A stretch of DNA of 64,000 bases. Source: Pelmatolapia mariae. Taxonomy: Eukaryota > Chordata > Actinopteri > Cichliformes > Cichlidae. The stretch lies in the NCBI RefSeq assembly GCF_036321145.2, contig NC_086246.1, positions 30,494,001 through 30,558,000 of the forward strand, written 5' to 3'. Numbering within the stretch: the stretch's first letter is position 1; the number at the start of each line of letters is the position of its first letter. The position numbers were made by a program, and so were the translations under genes. The notes beneath the pieces were generated by a model that searched no databases, was not told where the DNA came from, and saw only the letters and a program-made list of their open reading frames with translations. Below are positions 32,501-44,037 of the stretch, in pieces.

Positions 32501-35500
32501 TTAAAATACTTATCTAATTACTGTGTCTGGAAAGTAACTTAATTACTCAATAAGTAATTTAACTAAATACTTCTTAAAATCCCTATAAACCTTGAGTGGA
32601 CAAACAATAGAAATTAAACTCTTTAAATAATTTTTTTTTTTTTTAAAGACGGAGACTCTACAGTACGCAGCGGTAGCATGTCTTCCACAATGTAGCCTGC
32701 AATCATTTTTTAAGCTCACCTTCAGACGCTTTCTGTGCTGCTGAAGTAAAATCAAGTTTTGCCTGCTTAGCAGGAGTTGCTGTGGTGTTATCCATGGATG
32801 ATGAACAAGGATCACTCAGAAGTGTTCATCCATGCTCTCGTGTCATGCTATTAACAGCGGCCGATAGTTTTTTCTCCCCAGCACATAGCTTACATATTAC
32901 TGTAATGTTCTTGTCTGCTTGTTTCAGAAAAGTGAAGAGACGGGAATATGTCCATTTCATAAAACAGCCACTTGCTTCAGCCCAGTCCGACATCTTTAGA
33001 ATACGACTATGCAGCAAACTGGCCCGAAATGACGTGCACCTGCACTACAACGATTTTAAAGCGGCAGAGTTTACTTTTACCTTTAGAAGATAAATTATTG
33101 AAATTAAATAATGATATTCAGCGAGTTTAATTATTTTAAAATGTAACGCAAGTACATTGTAAGTAACTGTAATTAAAATACCTAAAAATGAACAGTAATC
33201 AGTTACTCTACTTTTTCAGTGGAAAAGTAATTTAATTACAGTAACGCGTTACACCCAACACTGCCGCCAATAAATACCTCTTGATCTTTGTTTAACGAGA
33301 CTGGTGTTTTTGTTATAAGCAAAGGAAAGATTGTTCTTAATGTGTTATTGTCCATGTCACATCTACATGAAACAAACAAGAGCTGAGTGAAATACACAGA
33401 AAATGTTTCCAGCTCTTTCTCCTCTATCAGATATTCTTTCCATACCTGAGAGTGTCCAGTCTCAAGTGTGGCTCTTTTAGCAGCTTCATTCCTGAGTCTC
33501 CTGGATGATTGTAGCTCAGGTCCAGCTCTCTCAGATGTGAGGGGTTGGAGCTCAGAGCTAAAGCTATAGAAGCACAGCCTGTCTCTGTGATCAGACAGCC
33601 TGAAAGACTGCAGACACACACAATAACAATCCATATAAAATCATATCCATATTCAAGTCCATTGATTAAAACTATTTATTTTTTATAAAGTGAGAAACAT
33701 GCAACGGATAACAACCTTACCTCATGTAAGGTGTAAGGAGTTTATTCCAGCATGACTAAAATGTGGTGGAATTATATAAAGTGGTCTTTAAGACAGGATG
33801 TTGCTTGATTATTCAAGACTACATACAGAGGGTAAAATAAGTATTGAACACATAACTTATTTTTGAAGTAAATATTTTTCTAAAGGTTCTGTTGGCATGA
33901 CATTCTCACCAGAGTTCAGTAACAACCCAGTCAATCCACACATGCAAAGAAATCAAACCACTGAGATTCATAAATCAAATTACATGTGATAATGAGAAAT
34001 GACAGATGGAAAAAAGGATACACCCTTACTGAAATTAATTTAATACTGTGTACAAAAGCTTTTATTGGTGGTGACAGCTTCAAATTGCCTCCTGTATGGA
34101 TCTACCTGCATGCATTTCTAATGTGTGATTTTGACTTCCAAACAGTCTTCAAAATCCTGAAGGTTCTGTGGCCCCATCTACAAACATGGAGCTTTATTTA
34201 TTTATTTATTTTTTGATAGATTTTCAGTTGGATTCATATTTGATATGTTTTTTAACATTTGTAAGACCCATTTTATATGTAATGTAACAGGATTGGAATT
34301 ATAAGGAACAAATCAGAGTTAGCATTAGTGTTTCCTGTGACAAAAAGTGTTGGATACAATAGATTGTGAAAGTCAAGAATAAACATATTTATAAGACTAA
34401 AGGAAGGAAACTTTGAAATTATTTTGTCTTCTTTTAATAATATGAGTTCCACTCAGTGTTTATCACAGTGAAATTCGGCTGTGTTATGCATTTGCAAGGT
34501 TTAATACTATTAATAAGTGTGAATGTAAAGTTTAGGTAGCTCTTGTAAATTATGGTGACACATGGCATTGATGAAAAAAAGTAAAATCAATTACATCTAA
34601 TTTGCGTTGCAGGGGATGTCACATTCGACATTAGGTGTACACCTGGATAGGTCAACAGTCTATCACAGGGTAATCAAACACGCTAAGTTTTTTCACCTTT
34701 CTTGGCCATTTTACTTTGTGATATTATGTTATATTATATTATATTATCCATTTTGCTTCCACTTATCCTTTTTCAGGGTCACAGGGGGCACTGGAGCCTA
34801 TCCCAGCTATCCTAGGGCGAGAGGCAGGGTACACCCTGGACAGGTCGCCAGTCTGTCGCAGGGCTAACACCTATACACAGACAACCATTCGCACTCAAAT
34901 TCATTCCCACTCCCACACGGGCAATTTAGAGTTTCCAATTAACCTGGAGAGTGTTGTTCATTATGTTTGCTGTTGTGAAGGAGTTTCTCCTCACCATGGA
35001 TTCTGTGATCATCCACCACTGTTGTGTTCTTTTTGTGTTGCTGAGCTCAACAGTGTTTTTTTTTCCTCAGGATGTACCAAACTTTAGATTTTGCCACTCC
35101 TAGTATTGTAGCCATTTCTTTGATGGGTTTTTTTCTGTTTTCACAGCTTAAGAATGGCTTGTTTCACCTGCATGGAGAGCTCCTTTGACCGCATGGTGCT
35201 TGTTCACAGCATAGTCTTCCACATGCACTCACCACACCTCAAATCGGCTCCAGGCCTTTTCTCTGCTTAATTGATAATGTCATAATGAAGGAATTGCCCA
35301 CACCTGCCCATGAAATAACCTTTGAGTCAGTTGTCCGATTACTTTTAGTGCCTTTAAAAAGATGGTGGCACAGGTTAAAGAGCTGAGATTCCTAAACATT
35401 TCATCTAATTTTAATGTGGATCCCCTCAAATGAAAATGGAGAGTCTGTACATTATGTCCATGTCCATTATATAACTATAATTTAAATATGTTTAGTAAAC

Positions 35501-38500
35501 AGGTAAAACAAAACAAAACAACTTGTTTAGTGTCCAAATATATATGAACCTATCTGTATGGATTGAAAATACCCATAAATCTATACTAACTGGTGTATGT
35601 TCAGTATTGTGCATATCAGTAATTTTTACCAATCAAAACAAACGTGACCATGAAAAATATTTAATTGAAGTAATTCAGAGTCTAACAATATACTCAAATG
35701 TAATTGAAAAGTGACTTTAGAACTCTATATATGTTAGTGTTCATGCACTAATATTATTCAGATTAGGTCATCTCAAGTGGTTATCAGTGGACAAGTCTGA
35801 AACCTGACCTGAGAGTTTCCAGTTTGCAGTATGGACTGTTGAGGTCAGCAGATAAAAGCTTCAGCCCTGAATCTTGCAGGTTGTTGTTACTCAGGTCCAG
35901 GTCTCTCAGACTAGATGATGAGGAACTGAGAAGTGAGGCCAGAGCTTCACAGCTTCTCTCTGAGAGGTTACAGCCACTCAGTCTGAAAAACAATGATATT
36001 TGTGATTAAATTAAATCACTTCATGTGTCTGAAATTTGTTAAATATAAAACACTTCAAATTTCTCCAATGAAAACACAATTATGTATATATAATTAAATC
36101 AAAACTAGCGAGGAGCTGCTGGATTTAGTCATACTAGTCCAATACCCACTGGCGGACACACTATTGATGACTTTCCTAATCCTGATTTCTGTGAAAATAA
36201 TTCTTATTTATCACATGCTGAAACTTGGTGGAATCCCCTTAGTTCATCATCTATCTTAAAAAAGCAGTTGTAACGCTTTCCCTTTTCAGTCTACGTTTTT
36301 CTGATTGGACAGTTTCAGGACGGTATGCTGAAGAGCAGGATTCAGCCGTGTAAACCTACTACAAACTTTTTAGCTTGTTATAGTAAATGAAGTCTTCTCA
36401 GATTCTTTTGTAACTTTTAGAATCTGTTTCTGAAATATGATAGTGGACAGCAGGAACATTCACAGCAATGAAGATCAAGATAGAATGTCTTGATACATTA
36501 AATATTACACCTTCAAAACACTAGTTATGAAAAAAGTGTCCCTATTAAATTGCATATGTGAGGGGAATAAGCTTAAATACTGACTGAAGTGGAAAACCTT
36601 TACTGTTAGGAAACACCAATGGTATCGCAATGTGTAAAATGTAGTTCTGTAAAGACTCTGGCTGTGGTAGCCATCCACTAAGATATGCTTTTCATTGTTC
36701 TGCTGCAATATCTGATTGGGAGGGCTGATGATTGTTTAATTCAATAAATTATATATAATAATATGTAATAGATCATTTTGAGTTTTTTAAAGGTCCAGCA
36801 CCAATTGACTGGGTTTGTTTTACCCTATTTGAGTAAGTCCATGTTTCTGCTGCTTGTTTTATTCTGTTAAGTAAAATGACCATTTTAAACAGAAACAGAT
36901 GAGTCCATATTTACTTACAGAGCTTTGTTGGAGGCTTTGACCACAGGCAGCAGTCTCAGAAGAGCCTCCTCTGAAGCATTGTATTTCTTCAGATCAAACA
37001 CATCCAGATCCTTTTCTGATGACAGTAAGATGAAAACCAGAGCTGACCACTGAGCAGGAGACAGTTTATCTGTGGAGAGACTTCCTGATCTCAGAGACTG
37101 TTGGATCTCCTCCACTAGAGAACGATCATTCAGTTCATTGAGACAGTGGAACAGATTGATGCTTTTCTCTGCAGACAGATTCTCACTGAGCTTCTTCTTG
37201 ATGTATTGAACTGTGTCCTGATTGGTCTGTGAGCTACTTCCTGTCTGTGTCAGCAAGCCATGTAGGAGAGTCTGACTGGCCTGAAGTGAAAGACCCAGGA
37301 GGAAACGAAGGAACAAGTCCAAGTGTCCATTTGGACTCTGTAAGGCCTTGTCAACAGCACTCTGGTAGAAGTATTTATCTGTTTCAGACCGATCAGATGT
37401 TTTTTGTTGCTCCTTAAGCAAGTTGACTCCAGAGTTGATAAATGTCAGATGGACATGAAGAGCAGCCAGAAACTCCTGAGCACTCAGATGGACAAAGCAG
37501 AACACCTTGTCCTGGTACAGTCCTCTCTCCTCTTTAAAGATCTGTGTGAGCACTCCTGAGTACACCGAGGCTGCTCTGATATCGATGCCACACTCTGTCA
37601 GGTCTGATTCATAGAAGATCAGGTTTCCTTTCTGCAGCTGATCAAAAGCCAGTTTTCCCAGAGACTCAATCATCTTCCTGCTCTCTGGACTCCAGTGTGG
37701 ATCTGTCTCAGCTCCTCCATCATACTTGACCTTCCTCACTTTGGCCTGAACCACCAGGAAGTGGATGTACATCTCGGTCAGAGTACTGGGCAACTCTCCT
37801 ACCTCTTTGGTTTTCAGCACATCCTCCAGAACTGTAGCAGTGATCCAGCAGAAGACTGGGATGTGGCACATGATGTGGAGGCTTCGTGAGGTCCTAATGT
37901 GGGAGATTATTTTGCTTATCTTATCTTGCTTATGCTGGAATCTCTTTCTGAAGTACTCCACCTTCTGTCGGTCAGTGAACCCTCTGATCTCTGTCACCAT
38001 GTCAACACAGTCAGGAGGGATCTGATTAGCTGCTGCAGGTCGTGTGGTTATCCAGAGGTGCGCAGAGGGAAACAGGTTACCCCTAATGAGATTTATCAGC
38101 AGCACATCCACAGAGGTGGACTTTCTAGGGTCAGTTACGATTGTAGTTTTGTGGAAGTCCAGAGGAAGTCGACACTCATCCAGACCATCAAAGATGAACA
38201 CAACCTGGAAGTCTTCAAAGCTGCAGATTCCTGCTTCTTTGGTTTCAGTAAAGAAGTGATGAACAAGTTCCACCAAACTGAACTTTTCCTTATTTAGCAC
38301 ATTCAGCTCTCTGAAAGTGAATGGAAATATGAACTGGATGTCCTGGTTGGCTTTGTCTTCAGCCCAGTCCAAACTGAACTTCTGCATTAGCATTGTTTTC
38401 CCAATGCCAGCCACTCCCTTTGTCAGCACTGTTCTGATTGGTTTATCTCTTCCAGGTGAGACTTTAAAGATCTCTTCTCGTCTAATTGTTTTATCTTCCC

Positions 38501-41500
38501 CATCTGATTTCCTGGATGCTTTTTCAATCTGTCTGACCTCATGTTCATCATTGACCTCTGTAGTCCCTCCCTCTGTGATGTAGAGCTCTGTGTAGATCTG
38601 ATTCAGAAGGGTTGGATTTCCTTCTTTAGCAATCCCCTCAAACACACACTGGAACTTCCTCCTCAGAGTAGATTTAACTTTTTGTTGACAAATGTTCGGG
38701 AATTCTCAAAGAACACAAAAAATATACTCTTAAAATATAAACTTCATCATGTCATACTTTCAGAAATAGACAAGTAAATATAAATTTAGAAAAATCTCAT
38801 ATTGTTCTTTCAAAATTTTAAATATTTAGAAAAATCCTCTTACTGCTCTGTAGATACGCAGCCAACTCCTCCTGATTATTTTCCCTCAGTAGATTCAGCA
38901 TGATCTTTAGAAAAGCCTCTGTGTTTTCCTTCATCTGTGCTTCATCCTCACCCTCCAACAACTCCTTATCATCTTTCTCACTATCTAAGAATTCTTGTTT
39001 ACATGGATATAGAAGCTTCTGGATCTTATTTATCTCATTCTTCACAAAAGTGATCATAGTGTTCTCCAGCAGCTGGAAGAGATTATATGAATGATCCAAT
39101 CAGACTAAACTAACAAAGCCAATCATCAGAAATATGGACACATTGACAATACTTTCTTCTAAAAAGTGCAGCTTGGAGATAACTCAATAGATTTAGAAGT
39201 AGTTTTACATTTACGGACCATTAATGTGGAGTCCTGATGTGTTTGATCTTGTTGAGCAGACTGAACAGTGGGAAACTCTGAGCTCTTCTGGTCCACTCTG
39301 GGGAGGAACCATTTAAAATCATTTCAAGCACAGGGGTGAAGTTCCAAGAAGTCATATTTGACTGTGATTCAGGCGACTCCTTGTCATGTTGTTTAAGTTT
39401 AGCAGTCCTACTGATCCCACAATCAACAGCTCAGTGATTTGCTTTGGGTGCTCGCTGTGTTTTGTTGTGCTTCAGTAGTCAGAGAATGATTTATTTACTG
39501 AACTTTTAATCCTTGCTGATGTCTGACAGTCCTTTCCTTCAACTGAAAATATGTTTTACTGTCCACCATTCATGGACATAAAGATTATTTTCCAGCTGAA
39601 TTTTCATTATCTGGCTTTCTTTTGACAGAAAACATTCTGAAAGCCCTCAAGAAGTCACTTGGACATTTGCCCTAATTTTAATATATCAGATTAAAAATTT
39701 TCAAAATATTACGAAAACCCAGACACACAATAAATATCATCAACCATCCAAACTTTGAATAATCTATGACTGTCAACCAGAAGAAACTGAAACTACATGA
39801 AGAAAATGTGTTTTTCTTTCTTTATAGGGCTGTTCGATATAATGATATATATCGGATGACAATATAAAAACGTCTATCGTTTCATTTTACGCTATCGTTT
39901 GTTTTGTGGTGTCGCAAAATAAACTGTTTACAGCAATATTTTTTCATCGTTTTTATGGTCACTGTAGTGGCTATATTAATTTCTTAAAGTTCTCTCTTTC
40001 TCTTATATTTAATATAACCACACTATGGACGGACAAGCGCCTGTTTTTATGCGTTGTCGTTAGCAACAACGACGGTAAAACAATCGTGTGTCCGCTTGTT
40101 TATTTTCCACATAAACCTTTCACAATAAAGCTCAAGATCCTGTTGAGACTTTTCAAAATAAACTGAATCACGTGAAAGAGTATGCAGAGTATTTACGGAT
40201 GAGAAGCAAAAAAGAGCCGTCAGGTGCTAAAAAATAAACCTTAGACTCAAACGTTAGAACAGGCTTTTTTTACAGCACGCTGTGTAATAAATACTCACAA
40301 AGAAAACGGCGGCCATTACAACTTATGTCTAAAAATGTATCGTTTCATGCATTGGTGAAAACACTCCAGGTACACAACGCTCAGCTGGAAACACTTCACG
40401 CAAGTCGAGCTGCCCGAGATTCATAGAATTTACATAAAATGTTAAATTTTTGTGATTTATATCGTTATCGGACGATAAATGTCTTATATCGGGATATGAG
40501 ATTTTGGTCATATCGCACAGCCCTATTTCTTTACATTCAAAAAACCCCATGAAGACTCAAATAACCCAGTAAGTACATGGCTGCAAATAACAAATTGTGA
40601 AACTTTCAATTAATTTTTAAGTTAATTTAATTTTTAAATAGTTAGCTTTAATTAAGGCCGGACAAGGAGAGAACACAGAAAATCTGGAGAGACAGCAAGG
40701 AGAAGACATAGTAAAAAGCCTGGGGACGATTCATACGCAGACCTCTGCAATAGAACAAGAGTGGACAACAGAGGAAGATTATTTTTAATTTCCAGACATC
40801 CTGTGACCTTGAATTGGATCAGTGGAAGGAAAAGTTATTAATAATAAAAAAAATATGAGTGGGAAAAAGGGACATGGAATTGAACCAGCAACCTTTCTCT
40901 TGCCAACCAAATGAGTTAATTTCTATGATGACATATAAGCACTGGTACTCTGGATGTTTGATCCCTTTTCTAATAATTCACTGCTGCATTCTGGGTAAAA
41001 TTTCAACGGTCCTGTCACCACATGAGATGGTGGTTGCTCAAGACAAGTTACATTATGAGGAAAGCACCCAGGTTCTTCTAAGCGAGATTCTTTCTGTGTT
41101 AAAATTATTTTCCAAAATAGTTATTTTTTAAAATCTTAAATCTAAATGAATTCTGCCCTAATAATTTTAAGTTCTTATTTGGGTTTTTTACTCTTTACTT
41201 ACTTCTATCATCAGACTACAAACAATGATGACTCAACACAATCATAATTGTGCAGATCGTTTAAACTTCACTGTTTAGGGACAGGCAGCGGACTTCATGA
41301 AGTCTTTTTTTTTTTCATCTATTTATTTTTTATCTTTTAAATTCAATCTAAACTAAAGTTATCTTTTTTCATTTGTTTATTTTGCCTTTTGTCCATGTGA
41401 GAAAGTGTGAGAAATGAACACCATCCAGAGAGCAAAGGCATGAATTTAAATTTTATTGATAGTCCTCCCATGAGTAGCAGATTAAATATATATGTTCATG

Positions 41501-43241
41501 TTTTATAAAATGCAGGACTTTTACTTAGTGACTTCCTCTGAAATGAATTGTAGAGACCATCATCCAGCAGTTCATTTAAAACAGTCACCAACCTGACAGT
41601 GCTCAAAAAATAAATGTTAATAACAACTCACCTGTCTTTAGCAGAAGGTTGTTGTCCTTTAAAATGAATGAAGTAATTTTTAGACGTGTCACTCTTTAAG
41701 GACACACAGCTGGGTTCAGGTTCAGGTTCATCTTTACGTTTAGTTCCTCGTTGTTTCCTGTGAATAATGATGGGGCAGTGATGTGAGTGCTGAGCTGTGA
41801 CATGGATAAGAGCCATGGCCAGTTAGAGATGGGCATCTCACCTCTTAGCTTTGTTCAGGGCCTTTATTAAAATATTTTAATGACTTTATATCTCAGTGTG
41901 CAGTGTGCTCTCTCTCTGCCGATATGAGTGGAGCTCAGTCTCTGTTTTTCTCACTTTCACTCATCTACACTACAGTAATCATTCATATAAGATATTTATG
42001 TATTTATATGTCTCTTTAAATATTTAATCACACTTTTGATTTTAGTGTTGAATTGATTGGTCTATATTAGTCCTCACAATCAACAGTAAAAATAATAATG
42101 AGATTGAGGGTATTGTTTTCTTTTACACATGTGCATCTAATAAATTGAAGTGGTAGTATCAAAAACATTAATTCAGGATTCGATAAGACTGAGGCCTTTA
42201 CTCTGGTTAATAAAAAATGATAATTCTTGCACCTGGCAAAACTGAAAAGCAGCAGAAGCAGCCTCATGTGGAAACTGGGGTGAAATGCACCAAAAGTTGT
42301 GGTCATGTGACCTGGGTGTTTTGAACCACACTTTGGAGCAGTGTTTCGAAACATCTGTGCTTGGGAAGCTCAAGACAATGTTGAAACCTCTGTATCAAGC
42401 TTCCCATCCCTACAAATAATAAAGAAGGAACAGCTATGACTCAGGTTCTTTTCTGGCATGGGTAGGATGGCCTTTCCCCCCACTGTTTATTCACCATCCA
42501 CACACTGTCTCTTAAATACTAACCAAAATGGTGTGTGTGTGTGTGTGGTTTTTGTTTTTGTTTCTTCTTCTTCTTCTTTTTTTGTGCTTTGCTTCCTTCT
42601 GTAGTGGCTTACTTTGCCCTAAGAGCTTGGTTATAAAAAATCCCTCCTTTCTACAGCGGCCTCATTTTGTCACAGTCCTGATTCTGACACCAGCTCCCTA
42701 AATTAGTATTTCATCTAGTCTTCCTCTGTTTGTATTGTATCCTATGAGCCAGGTTGTGAAACAAGAACGAGTATTTTGTCAAAGCACAGTATATATTGAT
42801 TACCTCTCTACAGCAGAACATCTTCCTTCTTTAAAATCAGTAATAAAACCCTTGGAGTTGTCGCTCTTTAATGACACACAGCTTGGATCAGGTTCAGGTC
42901 CATGTTGATTCCTGTGAAGCAGTTAAATCAACTCCCAAAGAGCTCATGTTACTAAGAACTCACCTATCTGCAGTAGAAGCCTGCTGGACTTTAAAATCAA
43001 AGGGAAGATCTTTAGAGGTGTGAGATGAATCACTGGAATCTGAATATGAACTGGGGTCAGCTTCAGGTCCAGATTGGTTCCTGTGAATAATGACAGTGCA
43101 GTGATGTGAGTGCTGAGCTGTGACATGGAGAAGAGTCATGGACAGTGAGAGATGGTCATCTCACCTCTGAGCTTTGGTCTGGCTCTCTCTGTCTCTTTTA
43201 GAGGGAGGGACTCCCTCCTCTCTGTCCTCACACTGATCCAT
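28989..43241 (-). CDS. nlrc3-like: NLR gene B: NLRC3-like receptor with B30.2 domain, complete
   Basis: Coding exons, 5' to 3': 43241-43165, 43080-42964, 42911-42804, 41757-41632, 39297-39219, 39072-38844, 38677-36919, 35982-35809, 33607-33446, 29764-29718, 29569-28989. The sum is 3459 nt, an exact multiple of three, giving about 1152 residues with one stop. The order is start exon, three N-terminal repeats, linker, helical exon, FISNA-NACHT (Walker A near residue 333, Walker B near 404), two LRR exons, linker and PRY-SPRY (from about residue 960). This is the full layout of fish NLR-C proteins, which are taken to be cytosolic immune receptors. One flaw: the usual acceptor before the NACHT exon is not AG, and an in-frame AG 15 nt further in is assumed here. 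Introns carry several transposons. Confidence 0.87.
29718..29764 (-). CDS. nlrc3-like: Gene B exon 10: short linker before B30.2
   Basis: A 47-nt exon with acceptor TTTCAG and donor T/GTAAGTG. It encodes VEPAGEQWLRPGLRK, the short segment normally found between the last LRR and PRY in this family. Phases match both neighbours. Confidence 0.85.
29765..31568. other. Intron 9 of gene B, first part; no exon seen
   Basis: About 1.8 kb of AT-rich sequence. It was searched on the minus strand for extra LRR exons, and no LDLS-type core with splice borders was found. Confidence 0.55.
31569..32104. mobile_element. MITE-like element with about 28-bp inverted ends
   Basis: The left end (ACACTGAGCAGACAGGGCAT region) and the right end (CACTTTACCTGATAGTGGTC, then CATAATGTTTTGCCTGATC) are imperfect inverted repeats. 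I recognise the family as a common fish repeat. No coding capacity. It lies in intron 9 of gene B. Confidence 0.65.
32436..33271. mobile_element. Non-autonomous hAT-like element with 8-bp target duplication
   Basis: The element is 32444-33263. It starts CAGTGTAAGTTACTTTAA and ends CCCAACACTG. The flanking duplication CCGCCAAT is perfect (32436-32443 and 33264-33271). It is the same end type as the 20780-22599 element but shorter and with different interior. It lies in intron 9 of gene B, just past the second LRR exon. Confidence 0.9.
33446..33607 (-). CDS. nlrc3-like: Gene B exon 9: second LRR exon, slightly short
   Basis: A 162-nt exon with acceptor CTGCAG and donor AG/GTATGG. It encodes LSGCLITETGCASIALALSS and LRELDLSYNHPGDSGMKLL, the second LRR type of the family. 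It is 12 nt shorter than the 174-nt LRR exon: the usual SAGLEDP stretch after KLL is reduced to KEP, in frame. Confidence 0.85.
34745..34945. repeat. Dispersed fish repeat
   Basis: It runs from TTTTGCTTCCACTTATCC through GGAGCCTATCCCAGCTATCC and TACACCCTGGACAGGTCGCC to TTTAGAGTTTCCAATTAACC. I recognise it as a frequent teleost repeat; the class is not assigned. Confidence 0.7.
35050..35470. repeat. Dispersed vertebrate-type repeat fragment
   Basis: Contains CCAAACTTTAGATTTTGCCA, CTTGTTTCACCTGCATGGAG and GATTACTTTTAGTGCCTTTA in the order I know from a widely spread repeat of fish genomes. No ends or target duplication could be set. Confidence 0.5.
35809..35982 (-). CDS. nlrc3-like: Gene B exon 8: first LRR exon
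   Basis: A 174-nt exon with acceptor TTTCAG and donor AG/GTCAGG. It encodes LSGCNLSERSCEALASLL and LRDLDLSNNNLQDSGLKLL. It has the same size and phase as exon 7 of gene A. Confidence 0.88.
35983..36918. other. Intron 7 of gene B; nothing recognised
   Basis: AT-rich, no exon or repeat with clear ends. Confidence 0.5.
36919..38677 (-). CDS. nlrc3-like: Gene B exon 7: FISNA-NACHT exon
   Basis: Open for 1759 nt. It shows FISNA (RRKFQCVFEGIAKEG, LNQIYTELYITEGG), Walker A GVAGIGKT, Walker B VVFIFDGLDE, LWITTRP and the helical motif FCFVHLSAQEFLAALHVH, ending at donor CT/GTAAGTA. The acceptor position that matches gene A (before 38692) reads CA, not AG. The nearest AG (AAAAAG before 38677) would remove five residues and keep frame, but it lacks a pyrimidine tract. 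Inefficient or altered splicing here is possible. Confidence 0.88.
38844..39072 (-). CDS. nlrc3-like: Gene B exon 6: N-terminal helical exon
   Basis: A 229-nt exon from CCAG/CTG to AGCA/GTAAGAG. It encodes LLENTMITFVKNEINKIQKL and ends NNQEELAAYLQSS. It is one codon shorter than the gene A exon, with the acidic middle most changed. Confidence 0.85.
39219..39297 (-). CDS. nlrc3-like: Gene B exon 5: VDQKS linker exon
   Basis: A 79-nt exon with acceptor CCCCAG and donor ATG/GTCCGT, which is a weak donor. It encodes VDQKSSEFPTVQSAQQDQ. Only 146 bp separate it from exon 6, the short ancestral form of the intron that is 4.9 kb in gene A. Confidence 0.82.
39817..40533. mobile_element. Non-autonomous hAT-like element with 8-bp target duplication
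   Basis: The element is 39825-40525. Ends are TAGGGCTGTTCGATAT and the reverse complement of TAGGGCTGTGCGATAT. The flanking duplication TTTCTTTA is perfect (39817-39824 and 40526-40533). It lies in intron 4 of gene B. Confidence 0.9.
40534..41631. other. Rest of intron 4 of gene B; nothing recognised
   Basis: AT-rich, with short frames only. No further N-terminal repeat exon with PSCVS was found. Confidence 0.5.
41632..41757 (-). CDS. nlrc3-like: Gene B exon 4: N-terminal repeat exon
   Basis: A 126-nt exon with acceptor CACAG/G and donor AG/GTGAG. It encodes KQRGTKRKDEPEPEPSCVSL and ends FKGQQPSAKDR. It has the same motif and phase as the other repeat exons, with a basic insert at its start. 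Confidence 0.82.
41758..42803. other. Intron 3 of gene B with an inserted repeat
   Basis: Compared with the orphan copy at 16420-16790, about 550 bp (roughly 42050-42600) are extra here. Inside is an end reading TTCCCATCCCTA (near 42400-42411), typical of a hAT-like right terminus. The left end was not found. A short (TG)n tract lies at about 42531-42546. Confidence 0.5.
42804..42911 (-). CDS. nlrc3-like: Gene B exon 3: N-terminal repeat exon
   Basis: A 108-nt exon with acceptor TTCACAG/G and donor AG/GTAATC. It encodes NQHGPEPDPSCVSLKSDNSK and ends CSAVER. Confidence 0.83.
42964..43080 (-). CDS. nlrc3-like: Gene B exon 2: N-terminal repeat exon, diverged
   Basis: A 117-nt exon with acceptor TTCACAG/G and donor AG/GTGAG. 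It encodes NQSGPEADPSSYSDSSDSS and ends VQQASTADR. The PSC core found in the sister exons is PSS here. Only 52 bp separate it from exon 3, which suggests local exon duplication. Confidence 0.82.
43165..43241 (-). CDS. nlrc3-like: Gene B exon 1: start-codon exon
   Basis: A 77-nt coding segment, ATG with A at 43241, donor AG/GTGAG. It encodes MDQCEDREEGVPPSKRDRES. It is nearly identical to the start exons at 10617 and 16949. Confidence 0.87.
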
Positions 43242-43490
43242 GCTGCTGAATTCACATCCACATCAGCTCACACACACTTTCTACCTTCACCTGCAGAGGA
43301 AACACAAATCATTCATGTGCACATCAACTGAAATCCTCCTTTCCATCATGTGTGCTGTCCAAATACCAGCTGCTTCTTTTCTGCTTCATCTCAGTTTCAG
43401 CTGAATGCAGTCAGACAGCAGTGTGAGGTAGAGGAAGCTGCCATCAGCTGCTCTACTTCTCCTATCAGTCCACTAGATTGAGCCATGAAA
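43242..43490 (-). promoter_or_regulatory. 5' leader and flank of gene B start exon
   Basis: It has the same acceptor (pyrimidines then CTGCAG before 43290), leader and flank as gene A, including CTGAAACTGAGA on the minus strand. A first noncoding exon further upstream is likely (candidate near 49753). Confidence 0.5.
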
Positions 43491-44037
43491 CACACACGAT
43501 GCATTCACTGTGACTGGAAGCTGATTCATGATTCAAAGAGAAACATCTTGTAGTGTTCTGTTTCTAATTTCTGTTATTAAAGTAGACAGCCAGGCACAGG
43601 TGTTACTAAGTATTATTTGGATTATCAATGAATCTTCTAACTTTTTTTTTTTTAACTTATTAAAGTTAAAAAAATTAAGTGTTAATGGAGTATCAGGCTG
43701 TTCGTGATAAAATGAATAATTTTTCAAAACCTTACAGCAGATATTTGTTTAAAAACAAATCATCAGTTGTGTAAATAGTAAGGGTTTATTTACTATCGAT
43801 TAATCATCTGATCACTGCTCTATAATCACTCCTCCATGTATTTTCAATGTATGTCAGCATTGATAACACACAGACGTCACATAAACACTGACACCTATGA
43901 TCATGTTAGTTAAACACTGCACACTAGCAATAAGTTCATCTATAGTTAAACCAGAATGATCATGGATTAAATGTTTGATGAATAAAATACATAAGTTAAT
44001 AACCTGAACAAACTCACACATGATAACAAATGCTATT
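43491..44037. other. Noncoding, shared with block A
   Basis: Part of the duplicated flank (43800-44030 matches about 11540-11770). The repeat found at 11233-11513 in block A is absent here. No gene seen. Confidence 0.55.

Larger units (their letters stand above)
33608..35808. other. Intron 8 of gene B with repeat fragments
   Basis: It contains a Tc1-like end fragment near 33830-33860 (GGGTAAAATAAGTATTGAACA) and two dispersed repeats listed separately. No additional LRR exon was recognised. Confidence 0.55.
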
